Positions 17,069 through 24,851 of a DNA stretch of 64,000 nt are shown piece by piece. The notes under the pieces are model-generated. The model was not told the origin of the DNA. It did not search any database and was given only the letters and a program-made list of their open reading frames with translations. Both the position numbers and the translations under genes were made by a program. The stretch lies in assembly GCA_902362865.1 (NCBI GenBank), contig CABIYE010000002.1, forward strand, positions 248,001-312,000, written 5' to 3'. How positions within the stretch are numbered: position 1 is the stretch's first letter; every line of letters begins with the position of its first letter. This DNA is from Clostridiaceae bacterium (GTDB taxonomy: Bacteria; Bacillota; Clostridia; Lachnospirales; Lachnospiraceae).

Positions 17069-18904
17069 TTATACCCAGTTGCCCTCATGTTGGCTGATCC
17101 ATGATTCTTCCGGGGTGTATTGTGTTTCCTGTTTCTTCGGCTGTTCTTCCTGTTGTACCTCAGTCAGATGCAGCGTCCTCACTCCAAGGATGTCTGCCGC
17201 CGCCATATTGTAAACCTCGCAGTCCAGATAGTGGTTATCTCCGTGGGAGGTTTTCAGCTGCCATTCCTGCCTTACCTTCCCATTCCCCATCTTGACGTTG
17301 ACCTTATGCTCTGCGGTTACCTGCTCCGCATATTCACGGTCGCACCCTTGGTAAACCATCCATGACCCGCTTCCATTTTTCTTCTGCATTCTGGCAGCGA
17401 TCATATCCTTATATTTCCCGGTATCGACCAGTACGAGGTTCATTCCGTATGCCTTGCTGTCGCTCTTATTGACCTTGGACAGTTTGTAGTGCGAGAGCAT
17501 CGGGTTGGACGAGCCTTTGCTCGGCAGTGCCCAGTCCGAATTGTTGGCGCAGAAATCGTACACCGTATCCGCATCGTTGCCAGAGTCAACCAGTGCCAAT
17601 GCTACTACGAGCGGCGTGCTGTCCGGCATCTGGTATTCGAGGTTCATGATCCTCTCGACCTCTTGGAACGAATACGCCTGCCCATGGGTGATGTTTTGGC
17701 TCGTGAGGTAGTTGCCCCATGCCCGGATGCTCCAGTACAGACAGTTCTCCTGCACATCCACGCCTGCGGTCAGCAGCTTCGCCCATTCTGGCACGACCAG
17801 TTCCTCATATTCAGTCTGGCGTTCCAGTACGAGGTCAGCGTTGGTCTTTAACTTCGTATCTTCCCAAGGCTCTGCGAGCCATGAGTTGATGAAGTTCTGC
17901 AGTTTCTCCGGGTCGTCCTTGCTTTCCAGAAATTCCTTGACCACTTCTGAAAAACGGACAAATGGAGAGTAGAGCGTGTTCATCCAGAATGCTACCTTGC
18001 GGACAAATTTGGTATTCTGCTTGACCGTCCTCCATTCTCCGTATCGGAGCATCTCTGGCTTGTCTTGGTCTGTGATTGCACATCCGCACTCTTGGCAGAC
18101 ATAGGTTGCAAATTCTGCCCGGTCGGCGTAACTCATGCCTTCCTCTTTCGGGAAGTGTATCTGCTTCCACTTTAATTCGATATACTCCCCGCAGTGCGGG
18201 CATGGCACGAAGTAGTGCTTTTCGATGTCGGCATCCTCTTTGGCTTTCCAGATGTGTCCGGTCTTTAGGGTCGGCGTGCTCGTTATAAATATCTTCCTGT
18301 TGTGGAATGTCTTGGTTCGCTCCCTTGCAAGGCTGATCGGGTCGGCTTCCTTTTTGGACGCTCCCGGATATTTGTCCACCTCGTCAAGAAACAGGAATCT
18401 GATTGCCTTACTGGCAAGGCTTGACGGGGAGTTCGACCCCGCCAGTGTGAGATACATCCCGTCAAACTGCAATTCCAGTTTGGAGGAATCGTTCTCCAAG
18501 TACCTGCTTTTCAGTGTCGGTGCTGCCTTAATCATTGCCTGTAGGCGGTTCTCCGATATGGACTCTGCCAGTTTGTCCGTAGGGTAGACGATCATGGTTG
18601 GCGCAGGGTCCTGCTGTATGATGTACCCGGTCATGTTCTGGAGGCACTCTGTGCCGCCTACCTGCGTTGGCTTGACGTAGATGATTTCTTCTGTTTCGTA
18701 GTTGTTGAATTCATCCATGATGCCTTTGAGGTACGGTGTCTGCTCCGTCCTCCACGGTCCCGGCATTGCCGAGGTCTTGGCATCCAGTATCCGGTATTTG
18801 TCTGCCCATTCCGATACCGTGATGTCCTCTGGTGGCTTGAGGAATTTTAAGGCTTCCTTCTGATACCCGGTTACCTCGTACCTACGGAACGGATTTCTTG
18901 CCAC
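17069..18904 (-). CDS. Terminase large subunit (lambda GpA family)
   Basis: A 611-residue GpA-type terminase that powers DNA packaging and cuts at cos. The Walker-A-like KPTQVGGTE is at residues 78-86 and Walker B LFLDEVD at 171-177. A zinc-knuckle region follows (CPHCGEYIELKWKQIHFP, and CQECGCAI), and the nuclease part starts near TAGVDVQENCLYWSIRAWG. GpA enzymes normally belong to cos phages, so this phage probably has cohesive ends. It overlaps the small subunit gene by 23 nt. Length is normal. Confidence 0.93.
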   Translation of the reverse strand: MARNPFRRYEVTGYQKEALKFLKPPEDITVSEWADKYRILDAKTSAMPGPWRTEQTPYLKGIMDEFNNYETEEIIYVKPTQVGGTECLQNMTGYIIQQDPAPTMIVYPTDKLAESISENRLQAMIKAAPTLKSRYLENDSSKLELQFDGMYLTLAGSNSPSSLASKAIRFLFLDEVDKYPGASKKEADPISLARERTKTFHNRKIFITSTPTLKTGHIWKAKEDADIEKHYFVPCPHCGEYIELKWKQIHFPKEEGMSYADRAEFATYVCQECGCAITDQDKPEMLRYGEWRTVKQNTKFVRKVAFWMNTLYSPFVRFSEVVKEFLESKDDPEKLQNFINSWLAEPWEDTKLKTNADLVLERQTEYEELVVPEWAKLLTAGVDVQENCLYWSIRAWGNYLTSQNITHGQAYSFQEVERIMNLEYQMPDSTPLVVALALVDSGNDADTVYDFCANNSDWALPSKGSSNPMLSHYKLSKVNKSDSKAYGMNLVLVDTGKYKDMIAARMQKKNGSGSWMVYQGCDREYAEQVTAEHKVNVKMGNGKVRQEWQLKTSHGDNHYLDCEVYNMAAADILGVRTLHLTEVQQEEQPKKQETQYTPEESWISQHEGNWV

Positions 18905-19442
18905 GCTTTTTCTTCTCCAGTTCTTCCGGCGTGCAGCCCGCCACCACGAAGCTGTGCATCAGCCGGATGATTTCCGCATTCAAATCCTTTTCGATTGCCC
19001 TCACTTCCATCGGATCACAGTACCCGCTGATCCTGCCGGAGAGCCTGCTCGGCAGGGACAGTGCAAATTTTTTGAATGAAATAAAAAATCGGCTATAGTC
19101 CATCTTCACTTCCTCAATGTCGATGTACTTACCCGATGCGATCTCTGTCTTTAAGCGGTGCATTTCCCCTTGCGATTCCTTCAGTGCAATCTCAGCCTGC
19201 AGTTTCTGCTCTCGCAGTTCTGCTTCCTTTTCGGATTTGCTCTTTCCGTATGCCTTGTCGGACAGGTATTTTATATATTTCTGGATGGTCGGTGCTAACT
19301 CATAGCGGTTTCCGTCCTTGGTCTTGGTGGTCGCTATGATTCCCTCCTGCGTCAGCTGCTGCACCCTCCGCACACTGACCCCGAATAAGGAAGCAATGAC
19401 TTCTACCCGGTAAAAGCTGCCGCCCTGCTGTTCTTCTGCCAT
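18882..19442 (-). CDS. Terminase small subunit (Nu1-like)
   Basis: A 186-residue protein. Residues 10-55 form a winged-helix-type DNA reader (FYRVEVIASLFGVSVRRVQQ, LTQEGIIATTKTKDGNRYEL), followed by a coiled coil (EKEAELREQKLQAEIALKES) and a C-terminal domain ending in a basic tail. This matches Nu1-type small terminases that bind cos. It overlaps the large subunit gene by 23 nt. The start ATG directly follows the stop of the ParB-methyltransferase gene, so the two are coupled. Confidence 0.85.
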   Translation of the reverse strand: MAEEQQGGSFYRVEVIASLFGVSVRRVQQLTQEGIIATTKTKDGNRYELAPTIQKYIKYLSDKAYGKSKSEKEAELREQKLQAEIALKESQGEMHRLKTEIASGKYIDIEEVKMDYSRFFISFKKFALSLPSRLSGRISGYCDPMEVRAIEKDLNAEIIRLMHSFVVAGCTPEELEKKKRGKKSVP

Positions 19443-19443
19443 C

Positions 19444-20808
19444 CTACAATTCTGCCTTTCCTGCCGGGATTCTTACAGCCTGCTGCCCGGTGTATTCTTC
19501 CCACCGCTTCACGATTACATCGCAGAACCGCTCATCCAGTTCCATGATGAATGCTGTCCTCCCAAGTTGCTCTGCGGCCATGAGGGTGCTGCCGCCTCCT
19601 CCGAACAGATCAAGGACGTTCCACCCGGACTTACTGGAATTTGTTACGAATTTCCCGATCAGTGGCACTGGCTTCATGGTCGGGTGGATGTCGTTCCTTG
19701 TCGGCTTATTCTCGTAAATGACGGACGTCTGGTTCTGGTACTTCCTGCGTAAGTCCTCCAGATATGCCACGAGTTCATTTTTCTTCATGGCGTTAAAATC
19801 TATATCATCCTCCAGAATGACCGTATCCTGCGTCCTGTCGTTAATGAAATAGTGGGCCGCCCCCTCTTTCCATCCGTACAGGCATGGTTCGTGTCGCCAC
19901 TGGTAGTCCTGCCTGCCGAGGACGAAGGAGTTCTTCTCCCAGATCAGACACTGCGCCAGTTTCAATCCTGCGTCAAGGAATGCCTGTCTGAAAATATGTC
20001 CGGTGCTTTCTGCGTGAAACACATAGATCGCTGCCCCGGCTCTCATAAATTCGTAGGCACTCTGGTATGTTGCCAGTAAAAACGAATAGAAACTCTGGTT
20101 GTCCATGTTGTCGTTCTTTATCGTGCTCGTGATCCGGTGTCCTTTTCCATCGAGGTATTCCTCTAAAAATTCAGCCTTGTCGCCATAGTTGACATTGTAT
20201 GGCGGATCAGTAACGACAAGGTCTGCCATCTCTCCCTGCATCAGAACCGCCATGTCATCCTGCGATGTGCTGTCGCCGCACATGAGCCTGTGCCTTCCGA
20301 GCAGCCAGATGTCGCCCAGTTTCGTGACTGGTTCTGCCACCTGTTCCAGTGCCGCCTCCACATCAAAGTCATCATCCACTGCTTCCGGCTCTACTGCGAG
20401 TTTGTCCACCAGTTCCGTGAGGTCGTCCTGCTCGAAGCCTGTCAGCGATATGTCATAATCTCCGAGGTCGAGGTCAAGCAGGAGGTCTTTTAATTTTAAC
20501 TCATCCCATTCGCCCGTGATTTTGTTCAGCGCAATGTTCAGAGCCTTCTCCCTCTGCTTGTCCAGATCCACCACCACGACATCTACTTCCTTGTACCCTA
20601 AGTCCATGAGTACGGTCGTCCTCTGGTGTCCTCCGATGATCGTGCCATCCTCGTTTATGATGATGGGGTCAACGTATCCGAATTCTTCAATGCTCCGCCT
20701 TATTTTCTGGTATTCCGCATCGTCCGGGGTCAGTGCTTTCCTTGGATTGTATTCTGCTGCCTTTAAGTCAGCTAGTTTCCTGCGTTCTGTTCTCAGTTTC
20801 TGATCCAT
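19444..20808 (-). CDS. ParB-domain/DNA N4-N6 methyltransferase fusion
   Basis: A 454-residue protein from ATG 20808, which has AGGAGG 7 nt upstream. Residues 10-100 are a ParB/Spo0J-like N-terminal domain with GGHQR at 59-63. From about 165 there is an amino-methyltransferase: motif IV DPPY at 201-204, and the SAM motif NVLDLFGGGGSTLMAAEQLG near residue 405. The order (catalytic DPPY before FxGxG) is the beta class. Such fusions are often encoded beside phage terminases and are thought to protect phage DNA from restriction. The recognition sequence cannot be read from the protein. Confidence 0.9.
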   Translation of the reverse strand: MDQKLRTERRKLADLKAAEYNPRKALTPDDAEYQKIRRSIEEFGYVDPIIINEDGTIIGGHQRTTVLMDLGYKEVDVVVVDLDKQREKALNIALNKITGEWDELKLKDLLLDLDLGDYDISLTGFEQDDLTELVDKLAVEPEAVDDDFDVEAALEQVAEPVTKLGDIWLLGRHRLMCGDSTSQDDMAVLMQGEMADLVVTDPPYNVNYGDKAEFLEEYLDGKGHRITSTIKNDNMDNQSFYSFLLATYQSAYEFMRAGAAIYVFHAESTGHIFRQAFLDAGLKLAQCLIWEKNSFVLGRQDYQWRHEPCLYGWKEGAAHYFINDRTQDTVILEDDIDFNAMKKNELVAYLEDLRRKYQNQTSVIYENKPTRNDIHPTMKPVPLIGKFVTNSSKSGWNVLDLFGGGGSTLMAAEQLGRTAFIMELDERFCDVIVKRWEEYTGQQAVRIPAGKAEL

Positions 20809-20898
20809 TTCCAAACCTCCTTCCCTGCTTTGCGTAACGAAATGCTAAATTTATTTTTGATTTTATCGGGGAAAAAGCCGGGCCTTCCTCGCCCCGCA

Positions 20899-20960
20899 GT
20901 GCATTTTGCACAAAGTAGTACCTTTCGATTTGTGCATTTATAACAAATCAAAAAAATGCA
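20899..20960. repeat. Cluster of TGCAC palindromes
   Basis: GTGCA TTT TGCAC lies at 20899-20911. TGCATTT (20933-20939) pairs with AAATGCA (20954-20960). The same GTGCAT core thus occurs several times within 62 bp, 91-150 bp upstream of the methyltransferase start. It could be a binding site for a phage regulator or the small terminase. Confidence 0.5.
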
Positions 20961-20964
20961 CTAA

Positions 20965-21008
20965 AATAGGCATTCAACACATACGTTTCATTGCGCTAAA
21001 TGCCTATT
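20965..21008. repeat. 10-bp perfect inverted repeat
   Basis: AATAGGCATT (20965-20974) and AATGCCTATT (20999-21008) are exact inverse complements with a 24-nt spacer. In the minus-strand transcript the hairpin is followed by UUUUAG, so weak termination is possible. An operator or packaging element is equally plausible. Confidence 0.5.
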
Positions 21009-21408
21009 AAGAGGGGAGCGAGTGGAGCGTGTTGACTTGATCTGTCTGATCCATCCCCTGTACTCCACGCTATCATCTTAGCACAGTTGAATGTACTTTT
21101 GTGTACTCTCTTGTACTTCTTTGCGTGCACTGTGCCCGCCCTGCGTGTCCCATGCCTGTCCTGTGTGGTGCTGCTGTGTGCTGTCCTGCCTGTGCTCTGA
21201 TACTCTGTGTGTGGTGTCCGTGTCCCTTGTACTGTGCCTGTCATGTCCTTTGTTCGGATGGCGCATGGTATACTGCACGTCCTCTGCATGGGTTTATAAG
21301 CACCGCCTCCTGTATCCCTGTTATTTTTCACGATTATTCTACCCCTCTATAACCCCTCATGTTTTTGTACCTATAATCCGGATGTTTCTTGTAAAAATGC
21401 AGCTAAAA

Positions 21409-21453
21409 AGCCGGGATAAAATTTCCGATTTTTTTCTCGGAATTTTCCCGGCT
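21409..21453 (-). terminator. Rho-independent terminator after the 21533-22276 gene
   Basis: On the minus strand AGCCGGGA (from 21453) pairs with TCCCGGCT (to 21409). The inner arms AATTCCGA and TCGGAA extend the stem, and TTTTT follows directly. It would end transcription of the upstream replication region before the packaging genes, so the late genes need their own promoter in the 20.8-21.4 kb gap. Confidence 0.8.
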
Positions 21454-21494
21454 GAATTTTCAAATCATTCTATTTATTTTGTTGGAATTTTCCC
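21439..21494. repeat. Direct repeat GGAATTTTCCC, 45 bp apart
   Basis: GGAATTTTCCC occurs at 21439-21449 and again at 21484-21494, each followed within 5 nt by AATTTTC. The first copy is part of the terminator stem. More AATTTT words continue to about 21540. Purpose unknown. Confidence 0.45.
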
Positions 21495-21532
21495 AGTAAA
21501 TTTTCTAGCGAATTTTTCGGCATTTATTTTTC

Positions 21533-22276
21533 CTATAAATTTTCATAAAAAAACGCATTAGCTATTTCATAAGCCTTTAGCTTTTTGTCTATCTTTCCTG
21601 TTATCGTTATCTTTTCTTGGTCGTACCGATTGTAAGATTCCACGAATGACCTGTTGCCCTTGTATTTCCTTGCAAAGGCTTTGAACCGTTCCTGCTCTGT
21701 CTCGTTCGCTTCGTGGATAAAGTGATAGTTCTTTCCGGTTGTCTGGGAGTATACTTTCATTGCAAAATACGCATATCGCTCTTCCTCTGTCCTCATTGAT
21801 GCTCTAAAATATGCATTCATCTCCGATAGTCCTGCGTATGATGGTATGTAGATTCCCATTCGTTTAATTAAAATTTCCAGGATATCTGTCGGTGCCTTTG
21901 GTTGCTTTATTGATTTATGTTCTTCATATCGTGTCAACAGGATGCTGACGTCATCCTTTGTCGCATCCTTCGGTATAAAAATTCCGACATTTTTAGCATA
22001 TTCCATCTGCCTTTCTGTTGGAATCGGCATCCCGATCCGTTCCACTTCGTATGGCTCGACCAGTCCCGCCTTTTTCGCAATATCCTGTTCTGTCTCTTTT
22101 TCCCATGCGATTACTTCCACCGTTCTCATTCTTCCAGTTCCCGGATATTTCCCCCTGATGCGATATCTCCCGCAGACAATATCGTTTATTACGGGAATTT
22201 CGGACGACTTTGCATATTCCTCTTGTCTGTCATTGTTCTTTTCCCCGGATAACATTTTCGCTATGAATTCAAACAT
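21533..22276 (-). CDS. Phage protein of unknown function with helical repeats
   Basis: A 247-residue protein with a strong AAGGAGG site. I do not recognise the family. A beta-rich N-terminal part (VINDIVCGRYRIRGKYPGTG, MRTVEVIAWEKETEQDIAKK) is followed by two similar helical segments: PTERQMEYAKNVGIFIPKDA then TKDDVSILLTRYEE, and LEILIKRMGIYIPSYAGLSE. The tail YKGNRSFVESYNRYDQEKIT is basic. It is the last gene before the terminator at 21409-21453. A C10 run (22345-22354 on the plus strand) lies in its upstream region, which might affect its expression. Confidence 0.6.
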   Translation of the reverse strand: MFEFIAKMLSGEKNNDRQEEYAKSSEIPVINDIVCGRYRIRGKYPGTGRMRTVEVIAWEKETEQDIAKKAGLVEPYEVERIGMPIPTERQMEYAKNVGIFIPKDATKDDVSILLTRYEEHKSIKQPKAPTDILEILIKRMGIYIPSYAGLSEMNAYFRASMRTEEERYAYFAMKVYSQTTGKNYHFIHEANETEQERFKAFARKYKGNRSFVESYNRYDQEKITITGKIDKKLKAYEIANAFFYENL

Positions 22277-22344
22277 TCGCTCGTTCCTCCTTTTTGTGTA
22301 GGGGTTGTAGATTTGAAAAAATACAATTTGTAACTACAATTCTA

Positions 22345-22354
22345 CCCCCCCCCC
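22345..22354. repeat. C10/G10 homopolymer in an upstream region
   Basis: Ten consecutive C on the plus strand, 69 bp upstream of the ATG at 22276. The arms GGGGTAGA (22345-side) and TCTAC...CCCC (near 22300) could pair across it in the transcript. It is one of four unusually long G/C runs in this prophage; the other three are in the cytosine methyltransferase. Confidence 0.7.
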
Positions 22355-22374
22355 TACTCCGAAGTCAAGCAATT

Positions 22375-22878
22375 TCAAGTAGTCGAGGGATTCTGCTCAG
22401 CTTCAAATTCCTCTAGTATTTTTTTTACTTTCTTGTATTCCAATAGTTTATCGATGCCTGCGTTGTAGTGCTCATTGCACGGTGTTCTCGTCATATGCAT
22501 CGCCTTGCACACCTGTTTCCAACTTAAACAGTCAATATGCCTGTATTCCAGTATGAGCCGCTCCGTGGAGTCAACCGGGAGAAAATCCATCAACTTCATC
22601 ACATTCAGCATGGTAGCCGCCATCTGTTCTTTCTGTGATTCGATCTGTTCTTCAATCTCCATTGCCCGGATGACCATGCTTGCCGGTCCATCTCCTACAC
22701 TGTTCGTCTGGCTGTGCGGCACTGGGGAATATTGCATCCCCTTTGTGCCGATCATATCCTGTCTGAACGTCTGCAGTCTGGATTCCAGTTGCTTTTTCTT
22801 ATTCCGTGCCGAGTAATATTGACCGAGATACTTCTTTAAGAGTGCTCTCTCATCCAATATTTCCTTATTGTCTGCCAT
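22375..22878 (-). CDS. RinA/ArpU-like phage transcription regulator (DUF1492 type)
   Basis: A 167-residue protein from ATG 22878, chosen for its AGAGGAAC site; the frame is open 17 codons farther. An N-terminal coiled coil (KKYLGQYYSARNKKKQLESR) is followed by ATMLNVMKLMDFLPVDSTER and a sigma-region-4-like helix-turn-helix, LILEYRHIDCLSWKQVCKAM. The family (DUF1492, RinA/ArpU-like) activates late gene transcription in Gram-positive phages. Its place just before the packaging region supports that. DNA target unknown. Confidence 0.75.
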   Translation of the reverse strand: MADNKEILDERALLKKYLGQYYSARNKKKQLESRLQTFRQDMIGTKGMQYSPVPHSQTNSVGDGPASMVIRAMEIEEQIESQKEQMAATMLNVMKLMDFLPVDSTERLILEYRHIDCLSWKQVCKAMHMTRTPCNEHYNAGIDKLLEYKKVKKILEEFEAEQNPSTT

Positions 22879-22894
22879 GCTACGTTCCTCTTTT

Positions 22895-23140
22895 CTAATC
22901 CTCTTTGGCTTTGTTGTCCTCTGCCGCAAGGAAATATACTTTGCCGCCCATCATCCGCACCTGCCGAAGCACCCGGTCTTTGTGCTCCCAGTCACGAATC
23001 TCCACGCCCCGCTCACGCAGGATGTCTATCTGCATCTCGATACTGGAGAGCATTGCCGACACTGGGAGTTGCCGCATTACCTGCGTGGCATCTGCCAGAC
23101 TGGAATTCATCCCGAATGGCTTCCGCTTATTCCTCTTTGC
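22895..23140 (-). CDS. Small phage protein, unknown
   Basis: Start placed at ATG 23140 (81 residues, MAKRNKRKPFGMNSSLADAT) because GGAGGGAGG lies just upstream; a longer frame would overlap the neighbour. The protein is basic at the N-terminus and has a long helix QLPVSAMLSSIEMQIDILRE with a DRVLRQVRMMGGKVYFLAAE tail. No family recognised. It overlaps the zinc-ribbon gene by 14 nt, so it belongs to the same operon. Confidence 0.6.
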   Translation of the reverse strand, partial: AKRNKRKPFGMNSSLADATQVMRQLPVSAMLSSIEMQIDILRERGVEIRDWEHKDRVLRQVRMMGGKVYFLAAEDNKAKED

Positions 23141-23546
23141 CATGATCCGCACCTCCCTCCAGTTTCTGACCGCACCATGGGCAGTGCGGATATAATTCAT
23201 ATCCTTTTCTGAATGGATTTCCAATTGCCGACTGACCGCAGTTCGGGCAGACCAGAACCGTATCTCCATATCCCATTTCATGGTTGATTGGCTGCTTTGG
23301 GATATCCTTCTCCGGTGCGGCCACCTGCTCTATGCGGTAGCATTTCAGTCCTCTCTTTTTGATGTTGTATTCAAAATTAACAGCGACCCCATCCTCGTGC
23401 CACGCTCCCACCAAGAAAGGAATGCCTGCCCAGTGTCCTTTGGTTTCGCATTTGACGATTCCGTATCCATCTGCATCCGGGCAGTAGACTGGTCTGCCTG
23501 CCATCTCTCTTAATTCCTGCAGTGTCAAAGGTTCCGCTTCCATCAT
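23127..23546 (-). CDS. Phage protein with C-terminal zinc ribbon
   Basis: Start placed at ATG 23546 (139 residues) after GGGAGGTGG. The N-terminal part reads LTLQELREMAGRPVYCPDAD and resembles small phage proteins that begin with this helix. Near the C-terminus CPNCGQ and CPWCGQ form a four-cysteine zinc ribbon. It overlaps the ASCH gene by 4 nt. The role is unknown; the ribbon suggests nucleic-acid or protein binding. Confidence 0.65.
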   Translation of the reverse strand: MMEAEPLTLQELREMAGRPVYCPDADGYGIVKCETKGHWAGIPFLVGAWHEDGVAVNFEYNIKKRGLKCYRIEQVAAPEKDIPKQPINHEMGYGDTVLVCPNCGQSAIGNPFRKGYELYPHCPWCGQKLEGGADHGKEE

Positions 23547-23980
23547 TCCACCTCCCAGTTCCATAATCCCTGCTTTCCGCTTGCCGGGATCGGCTTCTCA
23601 AATAATACCGGGTCCGTCATTACCCATGCGTACCGCCCCGGCGTGAAATCTCCGAATGCATACTCATCTGGATGTTGCTCTTTGATGAGTGCCGCTGTCA
23701 GTTCGTCTATCCGCAGGCAGTTCACGAGGTTTGCCTTGCCGATGACTGCCCCTGTCGGGAATCTTTCAAACCGATTGAATTCCTCATACAATCCGAGGAC
23801 GAGCAGTGCCTTTTCCCATGCTCCGTCCGTCATCATCGAGATTCCCCAGAGCGGGTCTTTCTTTCCTGCATGGATGAGAATTTCTCCCCGGTACTTTGTT
23901 CTCCATGACCGTGTTTCAATGTGTTTCTTCCCGGTCGCCAGTAATGTCGCCCATGGCTGTATCACTGTGATTGCTTTCAT
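23543..23980 (-). CDS. ASCH-domain protein
   Basis: Start placed at ATG 23980 (145 residues, MKAITVIQPWATLLATGKKH), since homologous ASCH proteins begin exactly there; the upstream extension is low-complexity. The opening ITVIQPWA, then IETRSWRTKYRGEILIHAGK and the closing RYAWVMTDPVLFEKPIP, are the ASCH signature. ASCH is a PUA-like beta-barrel thought to bind RNA or act on modified nucleosides. It is common in phage replication regions. It overlaps neighbouring genes on both sides by 4 nt. Confidence 0.85.
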   Translation of the reverse strand: MKAITVIQPWATLLATGKKHIETRSWRTKYRGEILIHAGKKDPLWGISMMTDGAWEKALLVLGLYEEFNRFERFPTGAVIGKANLVNCLRIDELTAALIKEQHPDEYAFGDFTPGRYAWVMTDPVLFEKPIPASGKQGLWNWEVE

Positions 23981-24465
23981 GCCCCTCCCTCCATTTCCGG
24001 CAGCAGGATCGCTGCTACCTCTTTTTCCGAACTGACCACCTCTGCCACCGCCCCTGCTTTTCGCAACTGCTTGATGGTCTGCTCCTGTATTTTGCTTAAG
24101 ACCCCGATGAATGGCCGCTTGACCTCGAATCCGTAATATCTGCCATTCACGACACAGGTAATATCTGGGATTCCCTGTCTGGAGTACGGGCCGGCTGCTT
24201 CTTTCCATGCGACCGCATTTGGCACGTTGTCCTTGATCCAGTCAAGGATTTTCTTCTGGAAGTAGCTTTCCTTTGGCATCTTCTCCCTTATAAACTCATC
24301 TGCCTGCGCCTTGGTATGTATCTTCCTGTTATGTGCTATGGTGTACTCCTGCAGTTCTTCGTAGGTCTTGAATTTTGTGTAATCCAATCTGCCGCCCCGG
24401 CTGACGTTCCCGATTGCTTCGCCTGCGGTCGGGTCTGCGTATCCTTCAGCGTTTTTTCTTTCCAA
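23977..24465 (-). CDS. VRR-NUC domain nuclease
   Basis: A 162-residue protein from a TTG at 24465 placed 8 nt after AGGAGG. The C-terminal half is a VRR-NUC (PD-(D/E)XK) nuclease: GIPDITCVVNGRYYGFEVKR has the catalytic D and E-x-K, followed by SKIQEQTIKQLRKAGAVAEV. The N-terminal half is a helical region with a possible binding function. Phage VRR-NUC proteins probably cut branched DNA during replication or packaging. It overlaps the ASCH gene by 4 nt. Confidence 0.85.
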   Translation of the reverse strand: MERKNAEGYADPTAGEAIGNVSRGGRLDYTKFKTYEELQEYTIAHNRKIHTKAQADEFIREKMPKESYFQKKILDWIKDNVPNAVAWKEAAGPYSRQGIPDITCVVNGRYYGFEVKRPFIGVLSKIQEQTIKQLRKAGAVAEVVSSEKEVAAILLPEMEGGA

Positions 24466-24478
24466 ACCGACCGCCTCC

Positions 24479-24688
24479 TTAAAACTTCCCGGCTGCTATC
24501 CCGGTTATGTGCAGTCCGTCCTCTTTCTGCATGGCATTGAAGTAATAATGCCCTTTAGCAAGTTCCGACAGAAGTTCCGGGGTCAGCGTGACCAGTGTCT
24601 GATACGATCCGCTCTTGTTGGTAGCAAATACCTTCTTCTTGTCCGGATTTCCATCTTTATCCCTTATTACCTGCATCTTGATTACCAT
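24479..24688 (-). CDS. Small phage protein, unknown
   Basis: A 69-residue protein (VIKMQVIRDKDGNPDKKKVF, then SGSYQTLVTLTPELLSELAK). It looks like a small beta-rich domain. The start ATG lies 9 nt after GGAGGG and overlaps the previous gene by 32 nt. No family recognised. Confidence 0.5.
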   Translation of the reverse strand: MVIKMQVIRDKDGNPDKKKVFATNKSGSYQTLVTLTPELLSELAKGHYYFNAMQKEDGLHITGIAAGKF

Positions 24689-24851
24689 CTCCGTTGCCCT
24701 CCTTGTATTTTTGATATACCCTGCATTCCGTGCAGGTCTTTTCCGGCTCTATGCACTTATCCGAAAGGATAAGACAGAACCATGGGAGCGTTCCGCTCCG
24801 TTTCCTCTTTGCCCTCTCCCTTATTTCCGAGAGTACGTCCATCATACTCAT
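24657..24851 (-). CDS. Small Cys-containing phage protein, unknown
   Basis: A 64-residue protein that starts MSMMDVLSEIRERAKRKRSG and contains CLILSDKCIEPEKTCTEC, which may bind a metal. The ATG overlaps the HD-domain gene stop in an ATGA arrangement, so it is translationally coupled. Function unknown. Confidence 0.5.
   Translation of the reverse strand: MSMMDVLSEIRERAKRKRSGTLPWFCLILSDKCIEPEKTCTECRVYQKYKEGNGDGNQDAGNKG

Larger units (their letters stand above)
20809..21532. other. 718-bp intergenic region with palindromes, T-poor block and terminator
   Basis: No gene is supported here. From right to left it holds A/T-rich direct repeats, a strong terminator (21409-21453), a block almost free of T on the minus strand (21121-21240), a 10-bp inverted repeat (20965-21008) and several ATGCAC/GTGCAT palindromes (20899-20960). 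Two overlapping minus-strand frames across the T-poor block are open only because stop codons need T; their Thr/His/Arg-rich translations look non-coding. Its place upstream of the terminase makes it the best candidate for the cos/packaging region, but I cannot identify a cos site. Confidence 0.55.

Noticed and set aside
20996..21331. 111-residue and overlapping 66-residue minus-strand frames
   Set aside because: Both are open only because the strand is almost free of T. The Thr/His/Arg/Gln-rich translations have no hydrophobic core and no convincing ribosome binding site.
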